Of a stretch of DNA of 64,000 bases, positions 25,836 to 36,393 are shown one piece after another. The first letter of the stretch is position 1. Each line of letters begins with the position of its first letter. This stretch comes from Rutstroemia sp. NJR-2017a BVV2. Lineage: Eukaryota > Ascomycota > Leotiomycetes > Helotiales > Rutstroemiaceae. The stretch spans positions 372,001 through 436,000 of the forward strand of contig NJPS01000062.1 of assembly GCA_002946415.1 (NCBI GenBank). Direction: 5' to 3'. Both the position numbers and the translations under genes were made by a program. Under the pieces are notes generated by a model. It saw nothing but the letters and a program-made list of their open reading frames with translations. It made no database searches and was not told the origin of the DNA.

Positions 25836-26366
25836 ATGTCATCACCACCACAATCCGTTCCCGATACTCAACTCGGCTTAACAGCCGACGAAGTCGCACT
25901 TCTCCGCCATCATCAAGCTCAAGCTGCCGCAACCACAGGGTCAAGCTCATCCCGTGCAGCCTCTCGCGCGTCTTCCCAGGGTCTCCTGCTTCTTGACACA
26001 ACCTCTCTCGCAGCGCTGGGTCGGCACTTTGACCGACTCATATCGCAAATCACCGCAAGGCTAGATTATCTCTCGGAGCAATCAGCGATTGTCGCACAAC
26101 AACAATACGACAGCGCAGGCAATGCGATTGCGATGGCTGACGCTGAAATTGCGCGGTTCCACGACATACTTCGACAGATTGATGAGTTGGAATTGGATTT
26201 TGATCGCATACGCCATATTAGAGATATTGTGAGGGGTTACAGGCAGAGGGTCGAGGAGATGGAACAAAATTTAGAAAGAGGTGGGAGTTCAAGCGGAGGT
26301 GGGGGAAGGCACAGACATAGGCATCATCACGAGAGTTCTGGGAGCTCCAGAAGACATCGAAGATGA
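25836..26366 (+). CDS. CNL1: BLOC-1 subunit CNL1-like coiled-coil protein
   Basis: Predicted small subunit of the fungal BLOC-1 complex, which acts on endosomes in Rab5-type cargo sorting. Single exon, 176 residues, longer than the 122-residue yeast protein. The start is the ATG at 25836 before SSPPQSVPDTQLGL; the open frame continues a little upstream but without another ATG. Features: a conserved N-terminal QLGLTADEVALLRHHQ, a Ser/Ala-rich linker, then LLLLDTTSLAALGRHFDRLI and a long predicted coiled coil (about residues 60-150) containing AEIARFHDILRQIDELELDF and RGYRQRVEEME. It ends in a Gly/His/Ser/Arg-rich basic tail. The identification rests on my memory of the fungal CNL1 profile; the coiled coil itself is clear. 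Confidence 0.72.
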   Translation: MSSPPQSVPDTQLGLTADEVALLRHHQAQAAATTGSSSSRAASRASSQGLLLLDTTSLAALGRHFDRLISQITARLDYLSEQSAIVAQQQYDSAGNAIAMADAEIARFHDILRQIDELELDFDRIRHIRDIVRGYRQRVEEMEQNLERGGSSSGGGGRHRHRHHHESSGSSRRHRR

Positions 26367-27967
26367 GAGAAGCAACAGTCGTACAATAATACTGATGCTG
26401 GGAAAACAGAACAGAAGCACAGCCAAACCATTAGTCATGATCAAACCTCTATATCGACACATACGATGAACCAGCGTGCTCACATCCTACGGGTGAACCA
26501 GAGGAAGAGCAGGCAAAATGCACAAAACGGGGGATGGGTTAAAATATGCCTCACGGCTGGAAGAGAGATGGCCTCGCGGCCGGCGTTTGATATGGATATA
26601 TTGACAATATTAATTAGTTTCCTTTGTTGAATTACTTCGATACCCTCTTTTTTTGGATTTGCGCAGGCTTTTCAACTTGGTGGTTATTTCCTTTCTGGGA
26701 TATATGGAGAAGCTGGGAGAACATCTCATCGTATCTTTCTCGTACAAACTTCACTAGGCGAGTTGTCCTCTTGTTCGTTATCTCCAGGCGCAATACTTGG
26801 CCCCATGTTTGGCTAAGATTGTAGAGTAGGAGGTTATAATCAAGTTTTCTCAATTATACATGTGTTTCTGTGAGGAAATATCACGGCTCTTCGCCCGCCT
26901 ACTCCTCCAGATGAGAGTCATGTGAGAATCGATACACTTCCCCGCTGCGATATTCCAGCCTTCAGAGAGCCGTCATATTTAGCTTTTAAAGTTATCCTCA
27001 GCAGCATAAACCAGACTATTCCAAATGTTCTCGATCTAGTCTTCTCTGTTCCCTTCGGCTCGATCACCCCGAAGCGAGAGGCTGATATGCTGTTGTGATT
27101 TTTCAACCCGGTTCAACGCAGCGAAGAAGTTTTCTAGCTGGAGCAGCGACTGGCTACTGATTAACAGCAATTTTCCGTCCCCATCCTTCCCTACTAGCGC
27201 TCAACCTTTACAAACAGTCTGATAGCTGGGTCATGAAATACTGCAAAATACATATTGCCTATCAAGTTAACAATGCTTGCATGTGCTTACGGAGGCTGGT
27301 TGGAGTCGAAAAATCTGGTGGTCTTGCTATTTAGGATCGTTTATGTTAATTTGCCCTCGCCAAGGACGTGGCTATGATTGTCGACAGCTTTATCGAGAAT
27401 GTGTGTGAGGGAGGCGACTTCGTGATGCTCAGTTTGATATTTGTAATAGGTATGTATGTCATCGCTATAAAAACCAGGCAAATAATCTTCCATGTAAGAG
27501 CAAAGTCTGATTGCAAACACTTTACTCCACAGCTGGTGGTTCGTAAAGAAATGACAGGCTTCAAGCTTTGAATCCGATAGTGCATTTTCAGTCCAGTGTT
27601 GACAGCGGCTGAATAGGAGGTCTCTACATTATTCAAGCTTCCTATATCACGATGCTCCCATCGATGACTAGTAACTAGCAATTTGTATTCGTGCAACAAT
27701 ATCTTCCGTTACCAAGTATTAGGTAACTCCTTGTGTAAACATCCCAGCAACAGCGAGGCTGACAAGGCTATATGTTATGATCGATGTATGGTCAAAGCGT
27801 TTCCGCCACCATCCTTTTTGCAGTTAGCATAGTGTCACCTTACAGGAAGGCTAGAGGTTCTCGATTAAATCTCAAGCCGGAATCGAGCATCTTCCCTCCT
27901 CATATCGCAAGCGCATCTGTCAACAAGAATATATGTCTGTTGATACAATACAAGACGAGTAGAAATT
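26367..27967. other. Intergenic region
   Basis: 1.6 kb between CNL1 and SPP1, both on the plus strand. The open frames are short on both strands and none carries a recognisable motif; the largest (27346-27699 minus, 117 codons) reads like non-coding sequence. Nothing else notable. Confidence 0.45.
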
Positions 27968-30028
27968 ATGGATGCAATGGATGTAGACCCACTCAGTCAG
28001 ACACCACCAAACGTTGAAGGAAATGATGTGAGCAACTCCTTTCCTTGCACATAGTAGAGCCTTGCGCATCTTTACGATTATGCGTTTGCTTCCTATCTAC
28101 TCACATGTATTCGAGTCTTCTCAGGCCCCCAAACAATTCGAAGCACCACCTATAGCTGTCAAAAAGGAACCGTCCAGCTCAATTTCAACCCCGAAAGTTT
28201 CGAACAATGCGCCAGGCTTCAAATACAAATACCCAGAAGCTGCGCCTACACCACCAGGAGAAGATGACGAGAAATGGAACAAGATCTTTACTGCCGCAGA
28301 TTCCCGTCTTTACAATAAACACCACAAGAACGCAAATGAATCGCGGAAATACCGACTGAGCGGGGAAACTCGTGTGTTGGCACTCAAAATACTAGCAGAA
28401 AGAAATGAGCAAGCTGCTAAAGCTGCCGCTGATGCTGCGGCTGGAATTGTTGCACCTAGCAAAAAGTCTGCTAAGCCAAAAGCACCCCCAAAGGCTGCTT
28501 CAATTGCGAAAGAGGCTTCCATAAGTTCTCGAGATGTAACGCCAGGTTTTACGGATAGGGTTCCTATGAGCATTTCTGAGCAGATAAAGAGTGAAGGCCG
28601 CGCGAGAAAAGCTGCATCTGTCATTCCATCTTCCAATCATGGCTCGCCAGGACCAACTTCAGCTGCCAAGCAGAGCAGTCCCGCGCCAGTGCAGGTTAAG
28701 TCGGAGAAGCCGCCACCTAAAAAGAAGGGAACAGCTGCCCCAGTAAAGCGGCCAAAACCAAAGGCAAAACCAGAAGGTAGGCATTACTCCCCTTTGAATT
28801 CTTCTGGTTCCCTAGGAATCTAACCTAACGTATCCTCTACAGGGCCTACAGACGCCGCGAACTCACAACGCACGAGTGCTACTCCTGGTCCAAGGACAGG
28901 CCCTTCATCTGGAGGTTCTGACGATGATAGTAATGATGGTGGAGAATATTGTATCTGTCGCGGCCCGGATGATCACCGTATGATGGTATACTGCGAGGGA
29001 GGTTGTGAAGATTGGTATCATTGCTCATGCATTGGTATCAATGTGGAAGATGCAAAAGAACTTTTGGATCGTTTTATATGTCCCAAATGCAGCTCGAAGA
29101 CAGCATTCACTACTTGGAAGAGGATGTGCAGATACTATAACGTGGATGGCTGCCGGAAGGCTGCACGTGTTAGCGATGACCCTCCAAGCAAGTATTGCAG
29201 CGACGAACACAAGAAGGCATTCTGGTTATTTGTCAAGAGCAAGGTCCGTTCTGATGAGAAGGGATCCATGGGTGGTGCTTTGAATGAGGTGGAAGTAGGA
29301 GCGCTTCTGGATTCATGCAAGAGTGCTGCCGACTTCCACTCCCTTGGTTCAAAGCCAAAGCTGCCTGTTCCAGAAGGTCATGATCCAAGTAAGTCTTATT
29401 AGATCACCCAATGACCTCTAGCACTGAAATGCTGATCTCTTCGATAGGTGAACCATTAGGCCTCCAGTATCTCACTCCTGAAGAGAAACAAACCATCGAG
29501 GAAATCCAAGCAAAGCGTCTAGTTATCGAGCAACAAATCAAAGGATATCAAACAAGACAAAAACTTCTCATCATGATCAATCGACGCGCCAAAACCGCCC
29601 AGGAACACCCCACCATCGACGTCAAAGAAATCTGTGGCTACGACAATCGACTCGCCATGAATGAAGCCGAGTTCACTGCATGGTGCAACACATCAGAAGG
29701 CCAAACCGCTCTCGAAACCGGCGCTCTAGGGCCTCGTACCGATGAGTCTAAACACATCGGAGCACATATTCCATATCCTGGGCAAGCAGAACCCGAGACA
29801 AAAGATCATGTAGAAGAACTTGACAATATTTGTCTACGGCCGAGAAAAAAGTGCAAACATTTTAGCTGGCGCGAAATTCATGCCGAGGCTTACTCATATT
29901 CGCAGAAGAATTTGAGGGAGGATTTAGAGAGGCTGGATAGGAAAAAGACGGAAATCATTGATGCGGCGGAGGTGAGGGAGGCGACGAAGGGTTATTATGC
30001 TGAGAATACGGTTGAACAACTGTTTTGA
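27968..30028 (+). CDS. SPP1: COMPASS (Set1C) subunit Spp1, PHD-finger protein
   Basis: Nuclear subunit of the Set1/COMPASS histone H3 lysine-4 methyltransferase; its PHD finger reads methylated H3K4. Exons are 27968-28027, 28125-28776, 28843-29388 and 29448-30028: 1839 bases, 612 residues. The first 20 residues (MDAMDVDPLSQTPP...) are a separate exon. A long Lys/Ala/Pro-rich basic region follows (residues 20-260). The PHD finger begins at YCICRGPDDHRMMVYCEGGC, continues with DWYHCSCIG and closes with FICPKC. A second Cys/His cluster follows: RMCRYYNVDGCRKAA, then KYCSDEHKKAFW. The C-terminal half is a helical, charged domain with EEKQTIEEIQAKRLV and CGYDNRLAMNEAEF, typical of Spp1/Cps40/CFP1 relatives. 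It is longer than the 353-residue yeast protein because of the basic linker. It converges on TAD1 with 266 bases between the stop codons. Confidence 0.88.
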
Positions 30029-30294
30029 AGGCGCTTGGATTTGATCTTATGGTGGTGGGCTTTGGACGCTGTGGGCTGATTTCTTATTCAGGCGTTCGAC
30101 GGATATGGCTTCATATTTTGGGGGGTAGTTGGGTTGGCGAAAATGGTTGCGCTTTGGAGATGGTGGAGGGGTCAGGCATAGTAAAACGGGATTTATAGCA
30201 ATTTTTGGATGGCGTTCTTCACTGGTTGATGTATACCCAATTGAAGACTCCAATTCTTTCATATGCCAGTTCCGTTCAGTGTCTGGTATCAAGT

Positions 30295-31965
30295 TTATTC
30301 TAAACCGAACTCATCGTCACCTTCATTCCTCACCCATCCACCCAAACACCCCCGCGCCTCTTCTTTCACCTTCCTCCTCTCCTCTAATATCTCGCTTTCT
30401 TTCAAATCCCGGTACTTCTCCGCCATCAAGCATTTGCTGATCTTCTCTATTACCATCCCATCGACTAAACCCGCATTTTCAAAACCCCCAGCAACAGCAG
30501 CACCACTTAATGCTTTCATAACTTGCGCCCCTAAACCCCACATCCTTTTTCTGCAAATCCTACTAGCACCTCTGATATCGAATAACTTTCTCCCTTGCAA
30601 ACACCCATTAACTAGAGTTTCACCCCCTGTCCTCCCATCCCCCCTCATCCAGGTCATCGCTACATTACTACTCACAAATTTCCCCACCTCCTTCCCTGCA
30701 CTATCAATATCATCCCCACCCCGTCGCGAAAACTTAAACTCCCTCCCGGTAACCGCGACTCCCATCTGCTTGAACTTATAGCCATGTCCCCACATCCTCC
30801 CTTTCACGCCCGTCAAACGCGTGTCGAAACATCGCCGGAACCCGGTTTCAGAATATTGGGAGGAGGGCAGGATGATGCGGTGGAGATAGACTTTGGAGGG
30901 GGAGATGAAGAGGGACGTGAGGGAGGAGAGTAAGGAGGTGCTTTGCATGAGGGAGAGTTTGTCGGAACAGGATTTCGAGAGGCTGGGTGGGGCGTCGGCG
31001 CGGGAGGGCTTGCGCCGGATGTGCCCGAGGAGTTGGAAGTTGGCGCGGCCCGGGAGGGTGGGAGGAGGCGTGGGAGTAGGCGTGGGAGTAGGCGTAGGAG
31101 ATAATGAAGCGGTAGGGAGAGAGGTGGTTTTGGGAGCTGGGATTGGAGAAGGGAGGTCCCATGGTGTGGCGTCTTCTTGGGCGGCCATGGTTAGTTCCAT
31201 GGAGGCATCGCCGCAGGGAGCTTCCGAGCAGTATAGGAAGAGTTTGATGTCGGGGAGGAGCTCGAATGGTTGGAAAGAGGTGGTGCTAGGAGTGTCGGTG
31301 GGGGCGGGGCGGAAACGAAGGATGGGTGATGAGAGAGAGGGGTTGTTGAGAAGGGAAAGACATTCTTGGAGTAAGTGGTGGTTGAGGGTACGAATGCATA
31401 GAATTTCGGCGTGTTGATCGTGAAGGACAATGCCATTCGCAAGAGGGAGTTTGGATTGTGGAAGGCATTTCATGCCAGTTCTGAGAGGAGAATTAGAAAC
31501 ATGATTGAAGAGGGTAACAGAGAAGCAGCAGGACTTGGGAATTGGTGAAATGGTTCTTTTCAGGATTCGAGAGCAATGACTTCATTCCCAATCGATCCGT
31601 AGATTCAATCAAGAATCATACATATGTGTCTGATCGGGACATAAATAACAAAGGGGCTCTCACGCAACAGCCAAACAAATCAACCCAAACCGTTCACCTA
31701 CCTCAAATCAGCACTACTCCAACCAACATCGTGCACAACACAATCAATTCTTCAGATCCCTTAATAAATAAAACAAAATGTACATCACCAGCATCACTCA
31801 AACAAAAAGTAACCTACTATACGCCACAATCCCACTCAAAGGAACCCATTCCCTCACACCAGCAACCCCTCTATCGCGAGGTTTCCTCTTCGCAGGCAGC
31901 TCATCGAATTGTTTTAACACAACATCGGCGATATCATCAGGTGACGGGTCATCCCCAATCTGCAT
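30295..31965 (-). CDS. TAD1: tRNA-specific adenosine deaminase 1 (Tad1/ADAT1)
   Basis: Deaminates adenosine 37 of tRNA-Ala to inosine. Exons are 31965-31818, 31697-31664 (only 34 bases) and 31480-30295: 1368 bases, 455 residues. The N-terminus reads DVVLKQFDELPAKRKPR and REWVPLSGIVAYS; the tiny exon supplies ERFGLICLAVA and joins to TGMKCLPQSKLP, exactly the family layout. Catalytic zinc and proton-shuttle residues are visible in HAEIL (His, Glu), EAPCGDASME (Cys) and KSCSDKL (second Cys). A Pro-Thr repeat (SPTPTPTPTPTP) is inserted between the second and third motifs, encoded by a 12-bp tandem repeat. The start is the ATG at 31965. The gene is divergent from the dioxygenase gene. Low-complexity inserts are common in fungal ADAT1, but this one is in the deaminase domain. 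Confidence 0.92.
31060..31100. repeat. Coding 12-bp tandem repeat in TAD1
   Basis: About three copies of GTGGGAGTAGGC (plus strand) within the TAD1 coding sequence, encoding the Pro-Thr stretch between two catalytic motifs. The period is a multiple of three, so copy-number change would not break the frame. Confidence 0.85.
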
Positions 31966-32392
31966 TGTGTGATGGATGAGAAAAGGGGTTAAGTTGCTCG
32001 GCGATTGATTCGTAGGGATCGGAAAAGAGCTTTTCCTTGTTGGCTGTACTTCGTACTGTACAACACCGATATTTTGCTGTGGGACCGCTAAGTTTAGGGA
32101 GTGTGGGGCTTGGCTGATCTGCCGGGTGGAGGTGAGGGGTTATGTATCGTGGCACTTGCGCGCGCATTTGACGGTATTTACAAATTCCTTACAAAGATTG
32201 GTTGAGTGGTGAGACGGTTTGGTGGGTTGTGGTTTCTTGTATATATATATTATTGTGATTATTTACCTTCTTTTTCCAAAGGTTGGAAAGTTTTCAGAAG
32301 GCTCGGTCGATCTTCTATACGCGATTCCCTCTTTGCCGTCATACAAATATCGAAATCCCATCTTGCTCGAGTCATACTCCCATCTCTTCACC
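31966..32392. promoter_or_regulatory. Shared divergent promoter TAD1 / dioxygenase
   Basis: 427 bases separate the two divergent start codons. A TATATATATATT run at about 32237-32250 lies about 145 bases upstream of the dioxygenase ATG, and TACTTCGTACTGTAC lies near 32047. The CACC in front of the dioxygenase ATG (CACCATGG) is a good initiation context. No specific regulator site could be assigned. Confidence 0.4.
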
Positions 32393-33512
32393 ATGGATCC
32401 CCAAAAAGTCAAGACGCCTCCAATGAAAGATCTGAATATCGACAATATCACTGAGAACACGATAATAATAAATTCACAAGGCAACGATGCACGCATCAAA
32501 TATGTTATGGAAAGATTGGTTACACATCTACATGACTTTGCGAGGGAAACAAGAATAAGCACAAATGAATGGATGGCAGCTCTGAACTTCTTGGTGAGGG
32601 TTGGGCAAATCTCCAGTGATGTTAGACATGTAAGTTTTTCCTCCCTGTTGACTGGATCTTAGAGTCGAATCAGAACTGACCTTTGCAGGAATTCATTCTG
32701 CTATCAGATATTCTCGGTTTATCCCTCCTCGTCGACGCTATCAACCACCCGAAAAGCGCTGCTTCAACTGAAGGTTCCCTCCTCGGTCCCTTCCATACCC
32801 ACGAAGCCGAAGTAATGTCCTCCGGTTCGCCCATGTCGCAAGATAAAGCAGGCGAACCATGCATCGTCATCTGCACCGTTAAAGACGTCAACGGAAACCC
32901 TATCCCCGATGTGAAGATTGATATTTGGGAGACAGATTCGACAGGTCACTATGATGTTCAACATGATGATCGAGATGGGCCGGATGGCAGATGTATAATG
33001 AAGAGTGATGAGAATGGTGGATTTTGGTTCAAGGCTATTGTTCCAGTCTCCTATCCTATTCCGAATGATGGGCCGGTAGGAGATTTGTTAAAGCTGCTAG
33101 CGAGACATCCGTGGAGACCGGCTCATATGCATTTCATGTTTGAGAAGGAGGGTTGGGATAATCTGATTACGTTTGTCTTCCTCTTCCTTTACTTATATTT
33201 TCCTTGGGCCATGAACACAGTACTGATTTGAGGCATTATAGAGCATTGTATTTGCGCAACGACCCCTACGAAACATCCGACGCGGTATTTGGTGTGAAGC
33301 AATCTCTCATCGTCGAATTCATAACTGCAGATGCCGAAATAGCAAAGAAGTATGGAGTAAAGGAGGGCTCGAAGGTTTTGAAGCATGATTTCGTTCTGGC
33401 GACTCAAGAGGAGACGGAGAAGTTGAGGGATGAGAATGCTTTGAATGCATTGAAATCTCTTGGAAGGAAAGTAAAGTTGATTGATCATTTACCTGTGCCG
33501 GACCTTGATTGA
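32393..33512 (+). CDS. Intradiol ring-cleavage dioxygenase (catechol / hydroxyquinol 1,2-dioxygenase)
   Basis: Non-heme Fe(III) enzyme that opens catechol or hydroxyquinol between its two hydroxyls, feeding aromatic carbon into the 3-oxoadipate pathway. Exons are 32393-32629, 32689-33170 and 33242-33512: 990 bases, 329 residues, usual size. The N-terminal helical dimerisation domain holds RISTNEWMAALNFLVRVGQ, then EFILLSDILGLSLLVDAI. The ligands are visible: Tyr in TGHYD, Tyr in VSYPIPNDGPVG, and the two His of RPAHMHFMF. DIWETDSTG and DGRCIMKSDENG are family signatures. No signal peptide is seen, so it is intracellular. PHPW-like RHPWRPAHMH resembles hydroxyquinol dioxygenases, but the substrate is not certain. 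The ATG at 32393 lies in CACCATGG context. Confidence 0.92.
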
Positions 33513-33863
33513 GATAGGAGGTATTGGGAGCGTTCGACAGGGGACAAGATCTTAGAAGGCGTTTGTGCAGAATATTCAGTCATGCCATTATACACTTGTA
33601 ATCAGCAGGCAGCTTCTCAGCTGGGTTTTCAGCGCGAATGTCGAAAATCACAAACATGGTACCACAGGATCGTATAGGCAAGCTTCTCCTATGCCAAATA
33701 ACAGCAAGCGAGATGTCAGGGGCGTTGTTGGTCCTTCTGCTTCATCATTCTGGAAGAAATTTTGATACTAGTGATAGTCACGTGACGCGGCCGCTGTCGC
33801 TATTAAATAAATCGCCATCATCGACCTTGACGATAACTTCATTCTCATTCTCTTGCCTTCAAG
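33513..33863. other. Intergenic region, ATP12 promoter
   Basis: 351 bases between two plus-strand genes. A GTCACGTGAC palindrome (about 33778-33787) lies roughly 80 bases upstream of the ATP12 ATG. It is an E-box-like CACGTG core, the kind bound by bHLH factors such as Cbf1. No gene is seen. Confidence 0.55.
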
Positions 33864-35064
33864 ATGAAACGCATTAGCACATTACCTCTGTCGAGCGGCT
33901 CCAGATGTCTGCGTGGTGCACAATTTCAATGGACGGCGCCATTGACTCAAAGGTGCATTCACACCACGCCACCTTCACCAGCGACGGTAGCACCTGCATT
34001 CACAGCTTCTGGGCCACCTCCTGCCCCTCCATCTCCCAGCGCTGAACATGTTGATGCGCGCGTAGCTCGACGAAGGAAACAAGCTGAGTTGTTAAAGAGG
34101 GGCCTGGATATGAAAGCCGTGGCTAGTGGGAAAGGTGGTGGCACAGCAAAATTGAAGAGGTTTTGGAAAGATGTGCATGTACATCATGCAGATGGTAGAC
34201 TACACTTTTCTTTCTATTTCCGAACTACTATTTAAGTCAACTATGTGCTAACCGGTTTATTCGCTATCAGAGGGAATACAGATACTGCTCGACAAACGAC
34301 CATTGAGGCGGCCCTCGAAAGAAACCCTCACCATACCACACAGCAAGCCTCATTTGGCCACAGCTATCGCCCTAGAGTGGGACCTTTTAGTCTCTGCGCA
34401 GCAAGCTCTGAAAACACATCTCATACCTCTGACATCTCTTGTGAACCGTGCTCTTGACATTGCGGACGCAGATAAGGAGGGGAAAGACGAAATCAGGAAC
34501 AACATTGTCACAACAGTAATGCGATACCTCGATACCGATTCATTACTGTGCTGGGCACCGGAAGCGGCTGCGGATCCACCCGGATACGAAACACATGCCG
34601 ATAGGACAGAGAGCCTGCGATCGATACAGCGGAGGACAGCTCTCCCGATCATCCAATTCCTGTCAGAAAAAGTCTGGCCAGGAGTGGAAATTGTGCCCGT
34701 GTTAGACGCCGATAGCATTATCCCGAAAAGCCAGCCGCAGATGACGAAAGATATCATTAGAGGATGGGTTAGCGGACTTCCTGCTTTCGAGCTTGCGGGA
34801 TTGGAGCGGGGTGTGTTGGCGGGGAAGGGCATACTCGGTGCTGCCAGACTGATAGTGGAGTGGAGCCCGGAATTGGCTCATTTACGGGATAGTGGGAAGG
34901 AGAACACGTTTGGTATTGAGGAAGCTGCTAGGGCTGCAAGCATGGAGGTCGACTGGCAAATAGGCATGTGGGGCGCTGTGGAAGATACACATGATGTTGA
35001 GAGAGAGGACATACGAAGACAGCTCGGCAGTGTAGTCTTACTCGTATCTGGGAAGCGAACATAG
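33864..35064 (+). CDS. ATP12: F1-ATPase assembly chaperone Atp12
   Basis: Mitochondrial matrix chaperone that binds the free alpha subunit during assembly of F1-ATPase. Exons are 33864-34194 and 34271-35064: 1125 bases, 374 residues. The N-terminus is Arg/Ser-rich with no acidic residues up to about residue 60 (MKRISTLPLSSGSRCLR... QRCIHTTPP), a clear mitochondrial presequence. The conserved part begins at KRFWKDVHVHHADEGIQILLDKRPLR, restored across the intron (phase 1). IALEWDLLVSAQQALK, VTTVMRYLDTDSLLCW, and the C-terminal EEAARAASMEVDWQIGMWGAVEDTHDV are hallmarks of the family. It sits 351 bases downstream of the dioxygenase with its own promoter. Confidence 0.93.
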
Positions 35065-36393
35065 AAATAAATGCATGGCATTCTACAAGTAAATATGGAT
35101 ACGAGTTTCTTGTGCATTCTGCCTGAATACTGCGAAACAATGGATTCCAAGGGTCCACGACATGGCAGTGCTTGACGGCAACAACTCAGGGCTGGGCAAT
35201 CACTGCATAGCGTATGCACAATAAATACGGACTCATGTCGCATACTTCCTACCACCCCGCAACTAGACCAAGCTCTGGGAATCAAACATACCGCAGTAAC
35301 TTTGAATTGTCCTCGCGTCGGACTCCATGCTGAAATACCTACTCATGTGATTTCCACTCGTCATAGGAGCGAGGATAGAAGTGAAGATGGGAGTGAGCAC
35401 GAGAGAAGGAATCACAATAGCGAGATCAACAAAATCGGTTATGTGCAGGGAGTCCATAGGAAGATACATTATATAAAGGGTTATATTGCAATTTGTTCAA
35501 CCAATGTTGTGATTGCACATTCACACGAACGAGTATGAGAGCGTATTAGTGGTATTAGGGGTTAGCGAGACCAGGTGGAGAGGCCCATCACATTACCCCC
35601 CGAGTTATCCGCTATCATCAGATTATATGGTCTATGGTGGTACAATAGATATGGCGAGTCGGACGAGATGGGGGAGGGGATTCGGTGCAAGAAGATCGAG
35701 CTTACCATGCAGTGATTGAAAGTGGCTGTGTGCGAGACGCGCGAAGTATTGGTCCGGCAGGTATTGGAGTTTGTCTCGTATTCCTCTATCTATCCTTTCG
35801 AGAATGAAAGCAGTCAATCAATCAAGATTGCACTTGCATAATAAACCTCCCTGCAGCTGCTGAACTGATAATAATTTCGTTTAGAAATACCGAATATTTA
35901 CTGAAAGATACTACGGTAGTCTATGAACTATATAGAAGAATCCTTTGAATATGTTGTTTTGGAATATTTACTCTTATTTTAAGGTCTTACTCGCTCTTTC
36001 CTCATCCTTTCTTTTTTTCACGGGCAAGCCTCGCTCAGTACGGCTTCTTGCATGACAATCGGATATCTTACAGCCAATCAATCATTAAAGCTCTCACTCC
36101 CACATCAGGCTCTATTTTCTTCCGGGGGTTTACTTCTACAATTAAGGTCTTTGCGATTCCCGACTCTTCCTGTCTTCTTTTGCGAAATTGCGAGTCTGCT
36201 GTTCATAGGCATCCTCATCGTTGTCGTATTTCGTTATTGTAGGCATCCTCATCGTTTCCTCGTGTCCTCCACTACCATCTATCTTGTTTCGTTGTTCTAT
36301 CGATTGATTCGATTCTCGTTTTCAACCGTTTTCAAGTAAGCAGCGGCAGCGTTGCGAGACACATATATCCTGACTTGGCTCTTCATAGTCAGT
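35065..36393. other. Intergenic region ATP12 to HET gene
   Basis: 1.3 kb with no supported gene. Pyrimidine-rich stretches with TCTTCC and CATCCTCATCG duplications at about 36206-36260 precede the HET gene and probably belong to its promoter or 5' UTR. Confidence 0.45.
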
